Below, one piece after another: positions 41,901 to 49,745 of a stretch of 64,000 nt of DNA (its first letter is position 1; every line of letters starts with the position of its first letter). This stretch comes from Paulinella micropora (lineage: Eukaryota > Cercozoa > Imbricatea > Euglyphida > Paulinellidae): the NCBI GenBank assembly GCA_019918135.1, contig WBZZ01001465.1:108501-172500 (forward strand), given 5' to 3'. Made by a program: the position numbers and the translations under genes. The notes under the pieces were generated by a model. That model saw only the letters and a program-made list of their open reading frames with translations. It had not been told where the DNA came from and searched no databases.

Positions 41901-42945
41901 TAAGTTGATTAAGGTATATGAGGTATGGCACTGGAAGGAACAGAGCAGTAGCCTGTTCAAAGATTACATAAAAACTTTCTTAAAGGTTAAACAAGAGTCA
42001 AGCGGCTACCCTGATGGATGTATTACACAGGAACAAAAAAGAAACTACATTGACAGTATGGAAATCAAGATGGGAATTAAGATGGACGAAAACAAAATTG
42101 AAGAAAACCCAGGACGGCGAGCGGTTGCTAAGTTGTGCTTGAATAGCCTGTGGGGCAAGTTTGGTGAAAAGCAAAACAAAACTCAAAACAAAATGATAAA
42201 AGACAAAGATACTTTATACAAGTTAATGAATGATAAGTCAGTTGATAACATAAACATAAACATTATCAACGACAAGATAATAGAAGCGAGTTATGACCTT
42301 AAACAAGATGCGGTAAGCGACCCCGTGAAAACAAATATTATAGTTGCTTTATTTACGACCTGCCACGCGAGGATTAGACTATATGAAATGATGGATAAAC
42401 TAGGCAACAGAGTTCTATACCACGATACCGACAGTGTCATATACACAACAGACTTAACGAAAGGCGAAACAGATGTGAAAACTGGTAAGCTGTTAGGCGA
42501 ATGGACGGACGAACTACACGGAGCTAAGATTATGACCTTTATCGGAGGCGGGCCAAAGTGTTATGGATATGTATTGGATAACGGCAAAGCAAGTATGAAA
42601 GTAAAAGGTTTTAGTATGAATTATGAAAACAATAAATCATTAAATTTACCAAATATGTTAAGTGTCATTAGTTGCGGACTTGGTATTAAAAACAGCGACC
42701 TTATTGAGAACGGCAAGAATGAATTGTTAGAGTTGCTTAAAACTCAGGAAGAAAAAATGATTGCTAAACGAATTGAAAAATCTGGTAAAGTTGTTATTGT
42801 AGAAAACAGCAAGATAACAAGAGATAAACAACAGAAAAAAATAACGAGTGAATACTTAGATAAAATATTCAGCTTTACTTACACTAAAAGAAATATTATA
42901 GGTATTGTAGACAATGCGATTGAAACAAGACCGTTTGGATACTAA
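38938..42945 (+). CDS. polB: Protein-primed-type DNA polymerase B
   Basis: 1,335 residues, replicating the element. Exonuclease motifs: DFEAT (Asp478, Exo I), HNSRGYD (from 530, Exo II), YCHSDVD (from 654, Exo III). Polymerase motifs: GGRTDA (upstream of motif A), DICSLYP (Asp876, motif A), KLCLNSLWGKFGE (from 1065, motif B), YHDTDS (from 1161, motif C). The segment YEFHGCFWHGCPKC between exonuclease and palm is typical of Polinton and other protein-primed polymerases. Residues about 365-470 form a Cys/His-rich zinc-finger cluster. The first ~350 residues are unassigned and could hold a terminal-protein-like function. It starts at the ATG directly after a TTGCAA-stem motif and ends 22 bp before the convergent lipase gene. 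Confidence 0.95.
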   Translation: METHTYNGKTYRLDKFREQKINYEIKRVRGQDVLYIIPKTRKYKVDTTTAQNYLNQVRGAVYFEERKQGIPVAPPLPPQFEAKVRERKERVKDLMRYANYEIKHVDRKKHVLGINESQYWVRIRGNFTSFSMNDILQFIEIILNDFIKRQKQGSMVSVSIKFVDYYGAVSTKLKRINEISVSDVLERLSALFQSNESLYTDEKGTNMDKFRFVLKSVEMPTGGTRLQIINKLDVYKKRGVIQINNTDNICLARAIVVVKAKIEKHKKYKTIMMGRKIQEEMALKLHEETKVIQDVCGIPEINTFAIHIKYNLVIVEFPDKIVYKTDLIDEAGKRLTNLYILKTENHYDAITNMKSMVSKENFCEICLRGFQKRHACEAKCNICETKECKGINDRSNWTDCYSCNRKFPNTVCFNNHKRTNCDIKAKCLSCGINYRKKDKHKCGYAKCRNCKELKPLEHQCEIVKKDILPFSEKYIFFDFEATQDTGEHIVNHSESQYYDAKEPPVIHKNIDDFCKWAFESKHNGFTFIAHNSRGYDCQFILKWLVDNGQAPFVIYQGGKIMMMTLKKYRFIDSLSFLTMPLADFPKTFGLKELKKGFFPHFFNTDKNKNYVGVMPHKKHYGYDTMKDKKRAEFLEWYESQRNNTFDMRKEIAEYCHSDVDILRRGCMDFRKQFLEFGIDPFQYTTIASCVMALYRAKFMPENSIAVLKAEKQNRITSRACVEWIAYRSRLDQTDIKHAFNGGEKMFNLGQSNVYVDGWDEKNKTAYEFHGCFWHGCPKCFNRNTINTKKNETMGELYKATMRREKDLSKQVSKIISIWECEWRLMKTSETLAEDTNERITEQEGLNPREAMFGGRTDALTLYWKSRHSHEYAKYIDICSLYPTVMFYDLYPSGHHEIIRPNNDDERKDMRNKIINREYFGVSKVKMLPPRKLLHPVSPKADRGKLMYYLCDKCGMTEQKTECKHTDNERAITGTWATPEIYKALDKGYKLIKVYEVWHWKEQSSSLFKDYIKTFLKVKQESSGYPDGCITQEQKRNYIDSMEIKMGIKMDENKIEENPGRRAVAKLCLNSLWGKFGEKQNKTQNKMIKDKDTLYKLMNDKSVDNININIINDKIIEASYDLKQDAVSDPVKTNIIVALFTTCHARIRLYEMMDKLGNRVLYHDTDSVIYTTDLTKGETDVKTGKLLGEWTDELHGAKIMTFIGGGPKCYGYVLDNGKASMKVKGFSMNYENNKSLNLPNMLSVISCGLGIKNSDLIENGKNELLELLKTQEEKMIAKRIEKSGKVVIVENSKITRDKQQKKITSEYLDKIFSFTYTKRNIIGIVDNAIETRPFGY

Positions 42946-42967
42946 ATGAAAAACATTTGATAATTAT

Positions 42968-43645
42968 TTATTTTTTGCCTTTACCCTTAAAACTTCTAAT
43001 TGTATGAATTCCTTTTTTTGGCTTCACTAGCCTTGTATTCACAGCAGTCGCCCCTAACAATGACACGGGGTCATACTTAGTCCGATAATTCGTGATAGCT
43101 GCCGCGGTCTTCGCCCGCTTACCTTTCGGATTAATTTTCACAGCTACTCGGTCAATCACTCCTTCCACAAAGTCTCTTGTGCTACTGCCTTTATTGTATG
43201 TTGTAGCCCTTACCCCAGTCTGTCGGCTTAAATCTTTTGCTATCGTTCCTCCAAGGCTATGCCCTGTAAGCTCTACATTTTCTTTACCATATTTCTTTAT
43301 TACTTCATTAACCAGCTTCTGCTCTTCTTTGTATCTCGGTGTTCTTTTTAATACTCCCTTTACTAATGCGACATCGGTTAACAGGTCCCGCTTATCTACT
43401 GAACCTCTAAATGCTACAATAGCTTTGCCATCTTTTTCATACACGGTTGATTTCTCTTTGCTCGCGACTGGTTTCCATCCGTCAGCACCTTTTCGTTCAG
43501 ACGAAGCCAAATAGACATCCTCTGATAAATCCGCACTGCCTCCCTTCTGTTTCCTGTATTCTTTACCAGCTTTTTTCAATGCTTCACCATAGCTTATGTT
43601 ATGCTTAGCAGAGTAAGCCTTTACGAAGGCAATCCACTCGGTCAT
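42968..43645 (-). CDS. Class 3-like lipase
   Basis: 225 residues from the ATG at 43645. An N-terminal helical segment (about residues 1-33, ending in Lys-rich sequence) precedes an alpha/beta-hydrolase core with GHSLGG (nucleophile Ser130), a YDPVS segment (candidate Asp192) and a late His (His214), the order of a lipase_3 triad. It would cleave ester bonds in lipids. In a virus this could help breach or exit membranes. The tail is Lys/Gly-rich. It faces PolB tail to tail and diverges from the 91-aa gene across 60 bp of AT-rich DNA with TATATA at both starts. Confidence 0.8.
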   Translation of the reverse strand: MTEWIAFVKAYSAKHNISYGEALKKAGKEYRKQKGGSADLSEDVYLASSERKGADGWKPVASKEKSTVYEKDGKAIVAFRGSVDKRDLLTDVALVKGVLKRTPRYKEEQKLVNEVIKKYGKENVELTGHSLGGTIAKDLSRQTGVRATTYNKGSSTRDFVEGVIDRVAVKINPKGKRAKTAAAITNYRTKYDPVSLLGATAVNTRLVKPKKGIHTIRSFKGKGKK

Positions 43646-43705
43646 TATATATTAATTATTTAATTTTTTTTAAATTTTTTTCCTCCCTACTATATACACC
43701 CTACT

Positions 43706-43981
43706 ATGACCACCCTTACGAGACTGTGCGAGAAGTTCCAAAAACTTTCTATTGAAGGCGAAAAAAAATCCTTTTCGTTGGAAGATGTCCAAAAGGTAAT
43801 CCACGACGAAATCAAAGCAATTGAAGAAAAGAGAAATTCACAACCAAAAGACACATTCCATTTCGGGAAATATAAGGACAAAAAAATAGAAGACATCGCA
43901 AAGATTGACAAGCCATATATTGAATGGCTAGTTCGTCAGCCGTGGTGCCGAAATAAGGAAGAATTGAAAAGGTATTTGTAA
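43706..43981 (+). CDS. 91-aa protein, exonuclease-X C-terminal-like
   Basis: A helical N-terminal half is followed by FHFGKYKDKKIEDI and PYIEWLVRQPWC, a pattern seen in the small domain at the C-terminus of some exonuclease X-like proteins and in stand-alone DUF3820-type proteins. Its role is unknown; nucleic-acid binding is likely. The start lies 11 bp after a CTATATACACC box. The stop is TAA at 43979. Confidence 0.6.
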   Translation: MTTLTRLCEKFQKLSIEGEKKSFSLEDVQKVIHDEIKAIEEKRNSQPKDTFHFGKYKDKKIEDIAKIDKPYIEWLVRQPWCRNKEELKRYL

Positions 43982-44005
43982 AGAATTTGTATTTTTTTTT
44001 GTTTT

Positions 44006-44034
44006 GGTTGCAAAGCTACGTTTGCAAAAACGTA
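44006..44034 (-). promoter_or_regulatory. TTGCAA-stem motif, copy 3 (reverse)
   Basis: On the minus strand it reads CATACGTTTTTGCAAACGT + AGCTTTGCAACC, followed on that strand by AAAA; the flank GAACCTTTTGAAAAAGCTT also resembles the sequence next to copy 4. It lies between the convergent 3' ends of the 91-aa and adhesin-like genes. Confidence 0.6.
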
Positions 44035-44053
44035 TGAAGCTTTTTCAAAAGGT

Positions 44054-45310
44054 TCAGTGGTCTTCAATAAAATTAACTATAACACTCACATTTCCCCCAT
44101 TCGCAACAGTTGATAAAGACCTTTGTAAAAATGTTAGATTTTCGCCAGGTGCGAGTTGTATGTCGTAATCACGCAGGTCAATAAGCTGGCTTGAAGTAGC
44201 ATTAACATACAGTTTAACAATAAGGTCCGTTATAGTAGCACCACCTAGGGCAGTCGCAGATACGTCCTTTGATACTATTGAAGTTGTGGCATCAATATCA
44301 ACAAAGTTCTCCGCCGTAAGTGCTCCTGTCGTTTTCACAATTCGCACTACATTAACTTTGGCATCTTCGTTTGAAATACTCACGAGAGTTGGATAAACGA
44401 TTGAATAATTTGTTGAGGCACCATTAAAAAGTGTTTTATTTTTTATGCTGAGGATTGGGCTTTCAGTAGTGCTTGCCTTTTTTTCTCCTTCCGCTTCATT
44501 TGATATGCTTGAATTAACAGTGTTGGAGCCCTCAATAAACATACTACAACTTGCTGTTTTCAATGTTTGTATTCCTGTATCGGCATCATTTCTCATTCTA
44601 GCAACAAATGGGAGAGTTGTATTACGAAGATTGACACCAGTGTTGGCATTCGCATACTTAATCATATGGACTTGCTGGAATTCGCCTGTGTTTGGGTTCT
44701 CAATTGAAAACTTAATAGCACCAAAGCCCAAGTATTGAAATTGAATTTGAAATACATTCCCCTTACTCCAATCCAAGAGTGGCATATCAACTGTTCCGTC
44801 GCACGGGTCATCCCAGTTTGCTTGTTGAATGTATGAAACAACACCTCCTTTCGCGTGTGCTATACAGAAACCCGCTATATTACCATCCTTATAAAAGTAG
44901 AAACCATTTTGTAGTGCAGTATCACCAATACCAATAAATGATTGATATTCCTTAGTTTCATCAGTAGTCCATAAAGCAGTGAAGCGGGCTAAAACTCCCA
45001 TACCAGTTCTGTATTTTATTTTTCTTTTGCTTTCCATAACGGCATTAGAAGTAATATCTGCGGTTGTTTTTAATTCCGCCATATTGTTTACAAATGACAC
45101 ACTTGATTTTGTTTCTGTTTTCGTCCATACCCTCGTATTGATAGTATATGGAAAGATTTCCTGTAATACTGGTGTTAATGAACTGGTTAATGCTTCTCCA
45201 AAAGCGGTCTTCATATTTTGACCACCTACATATCCATCATATCCAACTTTGACATTTACAAAGTCTCCGCCTGGATTTTGGGCTACTAAATTTCTCTGGT
45301 GGGTCGTCAT
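44054..45310 (-). CDS. Adhesin-like structural protein
   Basis: 418 residues, beta-rich. The middle part carries ARFTALWT, IGIGDTALQNGFYF, then FQIQFQYLGFGAIKFSIENP and VHMIKYAN. I associate this pattern with lectin-like, concanavalin-type receptor-binding or surface proteins of large DNA viruses and phages. It sits directly downstream of the major capsid gene (50 bp) in the structural block, supporting a virion role, probably host attachment. The start ATG at 45310 follows GATAATATAGGAATT. The C-terminal 120 residues look like a separate beta domain. The exact family is uncertain. Confidence 0.6.
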   Translation of the reverse strand: MTTHQRNLVAQNPGGDFVNVKVGYDGYVGGQNMKTAFGEALTSSLTPVLQEIFPYTINTRVWTKTETKSSVSFVNNMAELKTTADITSNAVMESKRKIKYRTGMGVLARFTALWTTDETKEYQSFIGIGDTALQNGFYFYKDGNIAGFCIAHAKGGVVSYIQQANWDDPCDGTVDMPLLDWSKGNVFQIQFQYLGFGAIKFSIENPNTGEFQQVHMIKYANANTGVNLRNTTLPFVARMRNDADTGIQTLKTASCSMFIEGSNTVNSSISNEAEGEKKASTTESPILSIKNKTLFNGASTNYSIVYPTLVSISNEDAKVNVVRIVKTTGALTAENFVDIDATTSIVSKDVSATALGGATITDLIVKLYVNATSSQLIDLRDYDIQLAPGENLTFLQRSLSTVANGGNVSVIVNFIEDH

Positions 45311-45359
45311 AATTCCTATATTATCAAAAAAATAAAATAACTTTCAAAAATTAATTACC

Positions 45360-46841
45360 TTAACTCATCAAAATTTCAATTCCCTTCACAAGCACACTTC
45401 GTTGAAGAATGGCAAATGTATAATGGTTAAGATTAGTTATGCCTCCACCACTCGCATTAGGACTGGTAGTTGAAACGAATTCATATCGTCTCTCGGTGTC
45501 TAGGCTCAAACCGCTTACCTCATAGCCGTCAGTATCCTTATCACACAGCGGGCGGTTGTTATCCCAAGTATCTACATGGAACCAGTTGTAATGATAGACA
45601 TCGGAATTCAAAATTGCACTACCCTTCAACTTATCCTTCAAAAGCATATAGTCTTCATTATCAGAGGTATCAACATCAAACTGTTGGAGACGAGTTCCAT
45701 CAAGAGTGGTGTAATAAGTAATAATCTTAGCATCCGCCCTATTATCATTGTCAAAAGAAGTATTAGCACTTTCAGTGTTGTGAAAGGCAGATGTGTAGAT
45801 ACGACGAATTCTCTCACCCTGCGAGCGGTTCATTTTGATAACATAGTTTTGCTGAGTTGTTTGAAGGTTTTGTTTCCAAGCAATAGGATACTCAATCTTG
45901 AATGGAAAGCCCTCACCCGCAATCTTTTGTTGAACCCCCACAATAACATTCGGGTCGGTCTCCACAGCAAGGAATAGATTTAGGTTAGAGATAGTAGCAC
46001 CGACGGCCGTGGCGGTAGCACCAGTGGAAATAGAACTCGCATCAGTGCCATAGAATGAAGTTCGTGGAGTTTCAGCCCACACAATACGCAAATCCAAAAT
46101 TTCATTAAATCCAATAGTCTTATCCAGCTCAAAAATAGTGCCAAACAGCATACCCAAAGGAAACTTAACACTGATAACAGGGGTGGCACCATTGTTAGTT
46201 CCACCTTCAAAATACTTAGCCTCCTCAAAAGGAACATTAACCAAACTATAATTCCCAGCAGTGCTATCGGCAAGAGCGGTATCATCGTGGCGACGAGCAT
46301 TAACAAGATGCACTTTGTAGTATGTTTGAATAGCATCCCTAACAGCATCATAAGTCCCACCAGTAGTAATCGCCCGCCTTTCCGCTACGGTTCCAATTTC
46401 AACTTTTCCAGCATTACACTTTTGAAGCATAGCACCGCTAGCCACACCAGCCCCGTGGTTTTCAAGGGCCATAAATTTTTCATACTTCATTTCTGGTTTC
46501 CATATAACCTTTGTGTAATTACCCACATGTTGTAGATTACACAAATACTGCCCGCTTCGGCTTCGCAGTTCAATAGTTTTAATCATACTCAGACAATCCA
46601 TATAGATACGATTGTAGCGACCAGCACCACCTGGGGCAGTCGGAGTGTAAGTAAATCGCAACACAGACCTCGCGAGGTTCAAAGGGCGGGTAGGAATTTC
46701 AAATGTGCTTTCCATACCACCAGCAGTAGTAAGGGCAACATTTGCCGACCCTTCACGGCTAGTAAGCTTATTTAACTCATACTTACCCGTGAGCAGTTCC
46801 TTAGTCTGATGGACCAACTCTCCACCGTATTTGACTGACAT
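45360..46841 (-). CDS. MCP: Major capsid protein (double jelly-roll type)
   Basis: 493 residues, beta-rich. It begins MSVKYGGELVHQTKELLTGK; an early SREGSANV and LARSVLRFTYT, a mid-protein FPLGMLFG and a late YHYNWFHVDTW segment are the landmarks I see. Size, composition and position (upstream of the adhesin-like gene, downstream of penton and protease) match the major capsid proteins of polinton-like viruses and virophages, which build T-number icosahedral shells from double jelly-roll trimers. The jelly-roll fold is inferred, not seen. The start ATG at 46841 is preceded by A-rich leader DNA and a TAATATAGAACC box about 40 bp upstream. Confidence 0.82.
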   Translation of the reverse strand: MSVKYGGELVHQTKELLTGKYELNKLTSREGSANVALTTAGGMESTFEIPTRPLNLARSVLRFTYTPTAPGGAGRYNRIYMDCLSMIKTIELRSRSGQYLCNLQHVGNYTKVIWKPEMKYEKFMALENHGAGVASGAMLQKCNAGKVEIGTVAERRAITTGGTYDAVRDAIQTYYKVHLVNARRHDDTALADSTAGNYSLVNVPFEEAKYFEGGTNNGATPVISVKFPLGMLFGTIFELDKTIGFNEILDLRIVWAETPRTSFYGTDASSISTGATATAVGATISNLNLFLAVETDPNVIVGVQQKIAGEGFPFKIEYPIAWKQNLQTTQQNYVIKMNRSQGERIRRIYTSAFHNTESANTSFDNDNRADAKIITYYTTLDGTRLQQFDVDTSDNEDYMLLKDKLKGSAILNSDVYHYNWFHVDTWDNNRPLCDKDTDGYEVSGLSLDTERRYEFVSTTSPNASGGGITNLNHYTFAILQRSVLVKGIEILMS

Positions 46842-46922
46842 TTTTTTTGTAAGTGCTTTTTTTGGTTTTTCAAAGGGTTCTATATTACTGAGAAAAAATA
46901 AATAATTCCAAAATTAAATTAT

Positions 46923-47735
46923 TTAACGAGATTTCAACAAATTAAAAAATGAATTAAATAAATCAAAATAATTCGTCTCACGATAAATCAATAATGTCAT
47001 TACGATACCCAACCCGTTTAAGTTTATTGGTTGGTCGTTCTCGTCAGTTAAGTAAAACCTAAATACATTGTTTGAATTGGCGGACAGTCTTTTGCCGTAT
47101 TCGCTTCCAGACCCATCGTAGATAACAGAACCGAACGGGATTTCATTCGCTGTGTATATTTCTTGGAGCACGTGATTATCGCCTTCACCAACTAGGTCGC
47201 TTTGAAGATACAATGTTTTTTCGCCCGTCAAGATTATGACATTCGGCGACCTCAGTGTATTATTAGCGAAGAAATAAGTAGAAGACCGCTCAAATCCCAT
47301 AATTTCGTGAACCCTTGTTTCGTCATCAAACACAAACCGCGGTTGTATTCCTCCGTTGTCCGCCACAGTAAATAATAGCTTGCCGTCTTCGGGGTCGGTG
47401 TTTGTGTTGTTGCTTGTTATTGTGTATGTGTAGTCATTGGGGCTTTCTGCGGTTAGCACCTCGGCCAGCTTATTTTTTAAGTTGTTCATTGTGTAGTTGC
47501 CCTCAGGTATCGTAATGAGTGCCTCGTTGCCGTTCTCGCTCAGAATAAAAGTATTGTAGGGGCTCGCCACAGAATAATACGACTTCGGCACATAGATATG
47601 TAAAATCTTACAGTGTGTCGGATTGTCTAACCCTTTCATATCAATTGAGTGTGTAAAGTCGCTATCGGTTCCATTTATCCTATTTTTGCTATTGACATAG
47701 TAAATGTTAGAACTCCTACCTCCCTTATACTCCAT
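46923..47735 (-). CDS. mCP: Minor capsid protein (penton-type)
   Basis: 270 residues from the ATG at 47735, which is preferred to an upstream TTG because it follows the AATAATATAGGAGCG box shared with a neighbour. The N-terminal pattern (SNIYYVNSKNRINGTDSDF ... SIDM) and later IPEGNYTMNNLKNKL are typical of the single jelly-roll minor capsid (penton) proteins of Polintons and related viruses, which fill the fivefold vertices. It lies immediately downstream of the protease and upstream of the major capsid gene. Confidence 0.82.
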   Translation of the reverse strand: MEYKGGRSSNIYYVNSKNRINGTDSDFTHSIDMKGLDNPTHCKILHIYVPKSYYSVASPYNTFILSENGNEALITIPEGNYTMNNLKNKLAEVLTAESPNDYTYTITSNNTNTDPEDGKLLFTVADNGGIQPRFVFDDETRVHEIMGFERSSTYFFANNTLRSPNVIILTGEKTLYLQSDLVGEGDNHVLQEIYTANEIPFGSVIYDGSGSEYGKRLSANSNNVFRFYLTDENDQPINLNGLGIVMTLLIYRETNYFDLFNSFFNLLKSR

Positions 47736-47761
47736 CGCTCCTATATTATTGGATAAATAAT

Positions 47762-48898
47762 TCAAATATATGTATCAAAACCATACCCATTCTGTGATTT
47801 CAATTCCTCCGCCTCCTTCTCCTTCAAATCAGTCCATCCGCTTGCGAATTTAAAACGGGTTCCTTTTGCCCGCTCTAAAAGAAATCTCATTGAATGCCAA
47901 CCGCAAGTATCTGAGGTGTCGCTCTGTTGTTTAACTTGATTGACCTTCATTAATAAATAACTATCAGGTCGGCTTTTATCTAACAGCTGTTTCATTTGTT
48001 GCTGGAAAAGTTCAGTCGGCTCGTATTCTGCTAGCGGGTCGTAGATTTCAACACTCCTATCGCCATTCAGACTAACCCAAACAGCCATCCAATGTTGTCC
48101 TGGTTGCGAACTTTTTTGTGTATTCATAATAAAACCATACTTCTTTCTTTTTTCTGGCTTTAACTGGTTGATTTGGTCGCTGGCTATCGTGCCCAAATAC
48201 CAGTCGTGCTTTTTCATTATGTCGTCTATTTCATTCGTCATTAATCCTTTGCCAATTCCAGACTGAGCATCACTTTCGCTCATTAAATCTTCATCATTAC
48301 CACTTGGCTCTTCTACAACTCCTTCTTCTACTTCTTTTTCTTCTCCTTTTTCTTCTCCTTTTGCTTCTCCTTTTGCTTCTCCTTTTGCTTCTCCTTTTGC
48401 TTCTCCTTTTGCTTCTCTATCTACTTCATCTTTTCTTTTTTGAACGGCACCTTCCACCCATAAATCAAATAAAGTCCAAGCCTGGTCGGGCGAAGCCATT
48501 CCCTCGTTTATAACAGGACTGGTATATAGCCATTTTTTCAACATTCCTGAATAATTTATTCTTCCCCCCTTCGCTGGTTTCATATCTGGAATATTGTGGC
48601 CCATAAATCGTAGTTTTTTAACAATTATTTCATTATTAGGCTTTCCTGCTTTATTCCGTTTCTGTTTTAGTGTCTCAGCGAACATATTATCAATTAATTT
48701 TTCCTTTTTAGTTTGCTTGTGTTTCTCCTCTTCTTCCGCATCCTTTACAATTACGCCTCTTCTTTTCCTTGGTGGTCGTCCTGGTGGTGGCGGTGGTGCT
48801 GGTTTTACCATAAGTGGGGCGATTGGTGCCATCAATAATCCCTGTCTATGTCGTCGTTCGGCATTTAGTTCCTGGATAAGTCGTTGTTCCTTTTTCAT
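47762..48898 (-). CDS. PRO: Adenain-like maturation cysteine protease
   Basis: 378 residues. The C-terminal half has the adenovirus-protease/Ulp1 triad in order: QHWMAVWV (His269), YDPL (Asp287), DTCGWHSMRF (Cys332). Such enzymes cleave capsid and core proteins during virion maturation. The N-terminal half is Lys/Arg/Glu-rich with a Pro-rich stretch (PAPPPPPGRPPRKRR) and five near-tandem GEAK/GEEK repeats (about residues 165-190). The same frame is open for another 41 codons upstream of the ATG at 48898, back to a stop next to an A7 run; beyond it, in another frame, is a 97-aa basic protein. So the natural protein may be longer. Confidence 0.88.
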   Translation of the reverse strand: MKKEQRLIQELNAERRHRQGLLMAPIAPLMVKPAPPPPPGRPPRKRRGVIVKDAEEEEKHKQTKKEKLIDNMFAETLKQKRNKAGKPNNEIIVKKLRFMGHNIPDMKPAKGGRINYSGMLKKWLYTSPVINEGMASPDQAWTLFDLWVEGAVQKRKDEVDREAKGEAKGEAKGEAKGEAKGEEKGEEKEVEEGVVEEPSGNDEDLMSESDAQSGIGKGLMTNEIDDIMKKHDWYLGTIASDQINQLKPEKRKKYGFIMNTQKSSQPGQHWMAVWVSLNGDRSVEIYDPLAEYEPTELFQQQMKQLLDKSRPDSYLLMKVNQVKQQSDTSDTCGWHSMRFLLERAKGTRFKFASGWTDLKEKEAEELKSQNGYGFDTYI

Positions 48899-49022
48899 TT
48901 CCCTATCTATTTCTTCCTGTCTTTCCTTAGCATCGGCGAGGTCTTTTCTTTCCTGCCTTTTCTTATCCTCTTGTAGGTCATCCCGTGCCGACTTTTCCTT
49001 TTTCTCTATGGCTTCAATGAGT

Positions 49023-49316
49023 TCATACTTTTCTTTTTTTAAGCTTGTCTAAGTGGTCTTGAATTGCGGTTCTCGTGTTCTGTTCAATCTCCGACAGGCT
49101 TTGAACTTTTTTCTTGTCTTCCTTCTTCGTCTTCGCACTCTTTGCTTTCGGTTTGTTCAAGTATTTCATAAACAGCTTAACGATTTGAAGTGTTGATAAG
49201 TCATTTGTCTTCTTTCCAAAGTTTAGATATGCTCGTTTGCCTTTTACTTTGATATATGGACGACCATCTTTCGTTCTGTATATCCTCGGAGGTCTTTGCT
49301 TAGGTTTCTTCCTCAT
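49023..49316 (-). CDS. 97-aa basic protein, possible protease N-terminus
   Basis: Starts at the ATG at 49316 next to a CAATATACA box. Very basic, with IYRTKDGRPYIKVKGKRAYL at the N-terminus and Lys-rich helices after it. The frame ends at TGA (49023) just after an A7 run; a +1 shift there would join it to the open 41-codon extension of the protease frame. It is either a separate DNA- or capsid-binding protein or the N-terminal domain of the protease. Confidence 0.55.
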   Translation of the reverse strand: MRKKPKQRPPRIYRTKDGRPYIKVKGKRAYLNFGKKTNDLSTLQIVKLFMKYLNKPKAKSAKTKKEDKKKVQSLSEIEQNTRTAIQDHLDKLKKRKV

Positions 49317-49394
49317 TGTATATTGTTAGTAAAAAAAAATAGTAAAGTTTAGTTTATCTCCTACGGCGATAGCCAGTAATATTATCTGCGGGGT

Positions 49395-49712
49395 TTAAAA
49401 TTTAAGTGCCCCACGACCTCGTTGCTTGCCGTATCCCATATCGCTCGCAACCTTTTGAACTTTGCCAGCATAAGGAACACCAACTCTATCCAAAGCACCA
49501 GCAAAGCGAGAGATTGTTTTGTCTTTTTTCAAATAGTTATTAATATTCCTAAATGTATTGCCAACCTTTTCCCAGTTTATTTTACCTCCCTTTTGACCAC
49601 CCTTTTGTTTCTTGCGACCAGTTTTCTTTTTTCCGCCCGCCATTGTGTTTGAGTTTCTTGTTATTTTTCCGACTGTTGGAACGACTTCAACCCTTGTTGT
49701 TTTCACGACCAT
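49395..49712 (-). CDS. Small basic core-like protein
   Basis: 105 residues from the ATG at 49712. Lys/Gly/Arg-rich segments (GGKKKTGRKKQKGGQKGGK, then a C-terminal GKQRGRGALKF) flank a short helix. Composition and place between the protease and ATPase genes fit a virion DNA-condensing or protease-substrate protein, as in adenovirus-like genomes. Inference from composition and context. Confidence 0.6.
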   Translation of the reverse strand: MVVKTTRVEVVPTVGKITRNSNTMAGGKKKTGRKKQKGGQKGGKINWEKVGNTFRNINNYLKKDKTISRFAGALDRVGVPYAGKVQKVASDMGYGKQRGRGALKF

Positions 49713-49745
49713 TATGGTTCTGAAAAAAATAATTATTTTATAAAA

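Noticed and set aside
47736-47765. TTG start for the minor capsid protein.
   Set aside because: Non-ATG, overlaps the protease stop, and the ATG at 47735 directly follows a promoter-like box shared with other genes.
48304-48513. Leu-rich plus-strand frame.
   Set aside because: Antisense shadow of the GEAK repeats in the viral protease.
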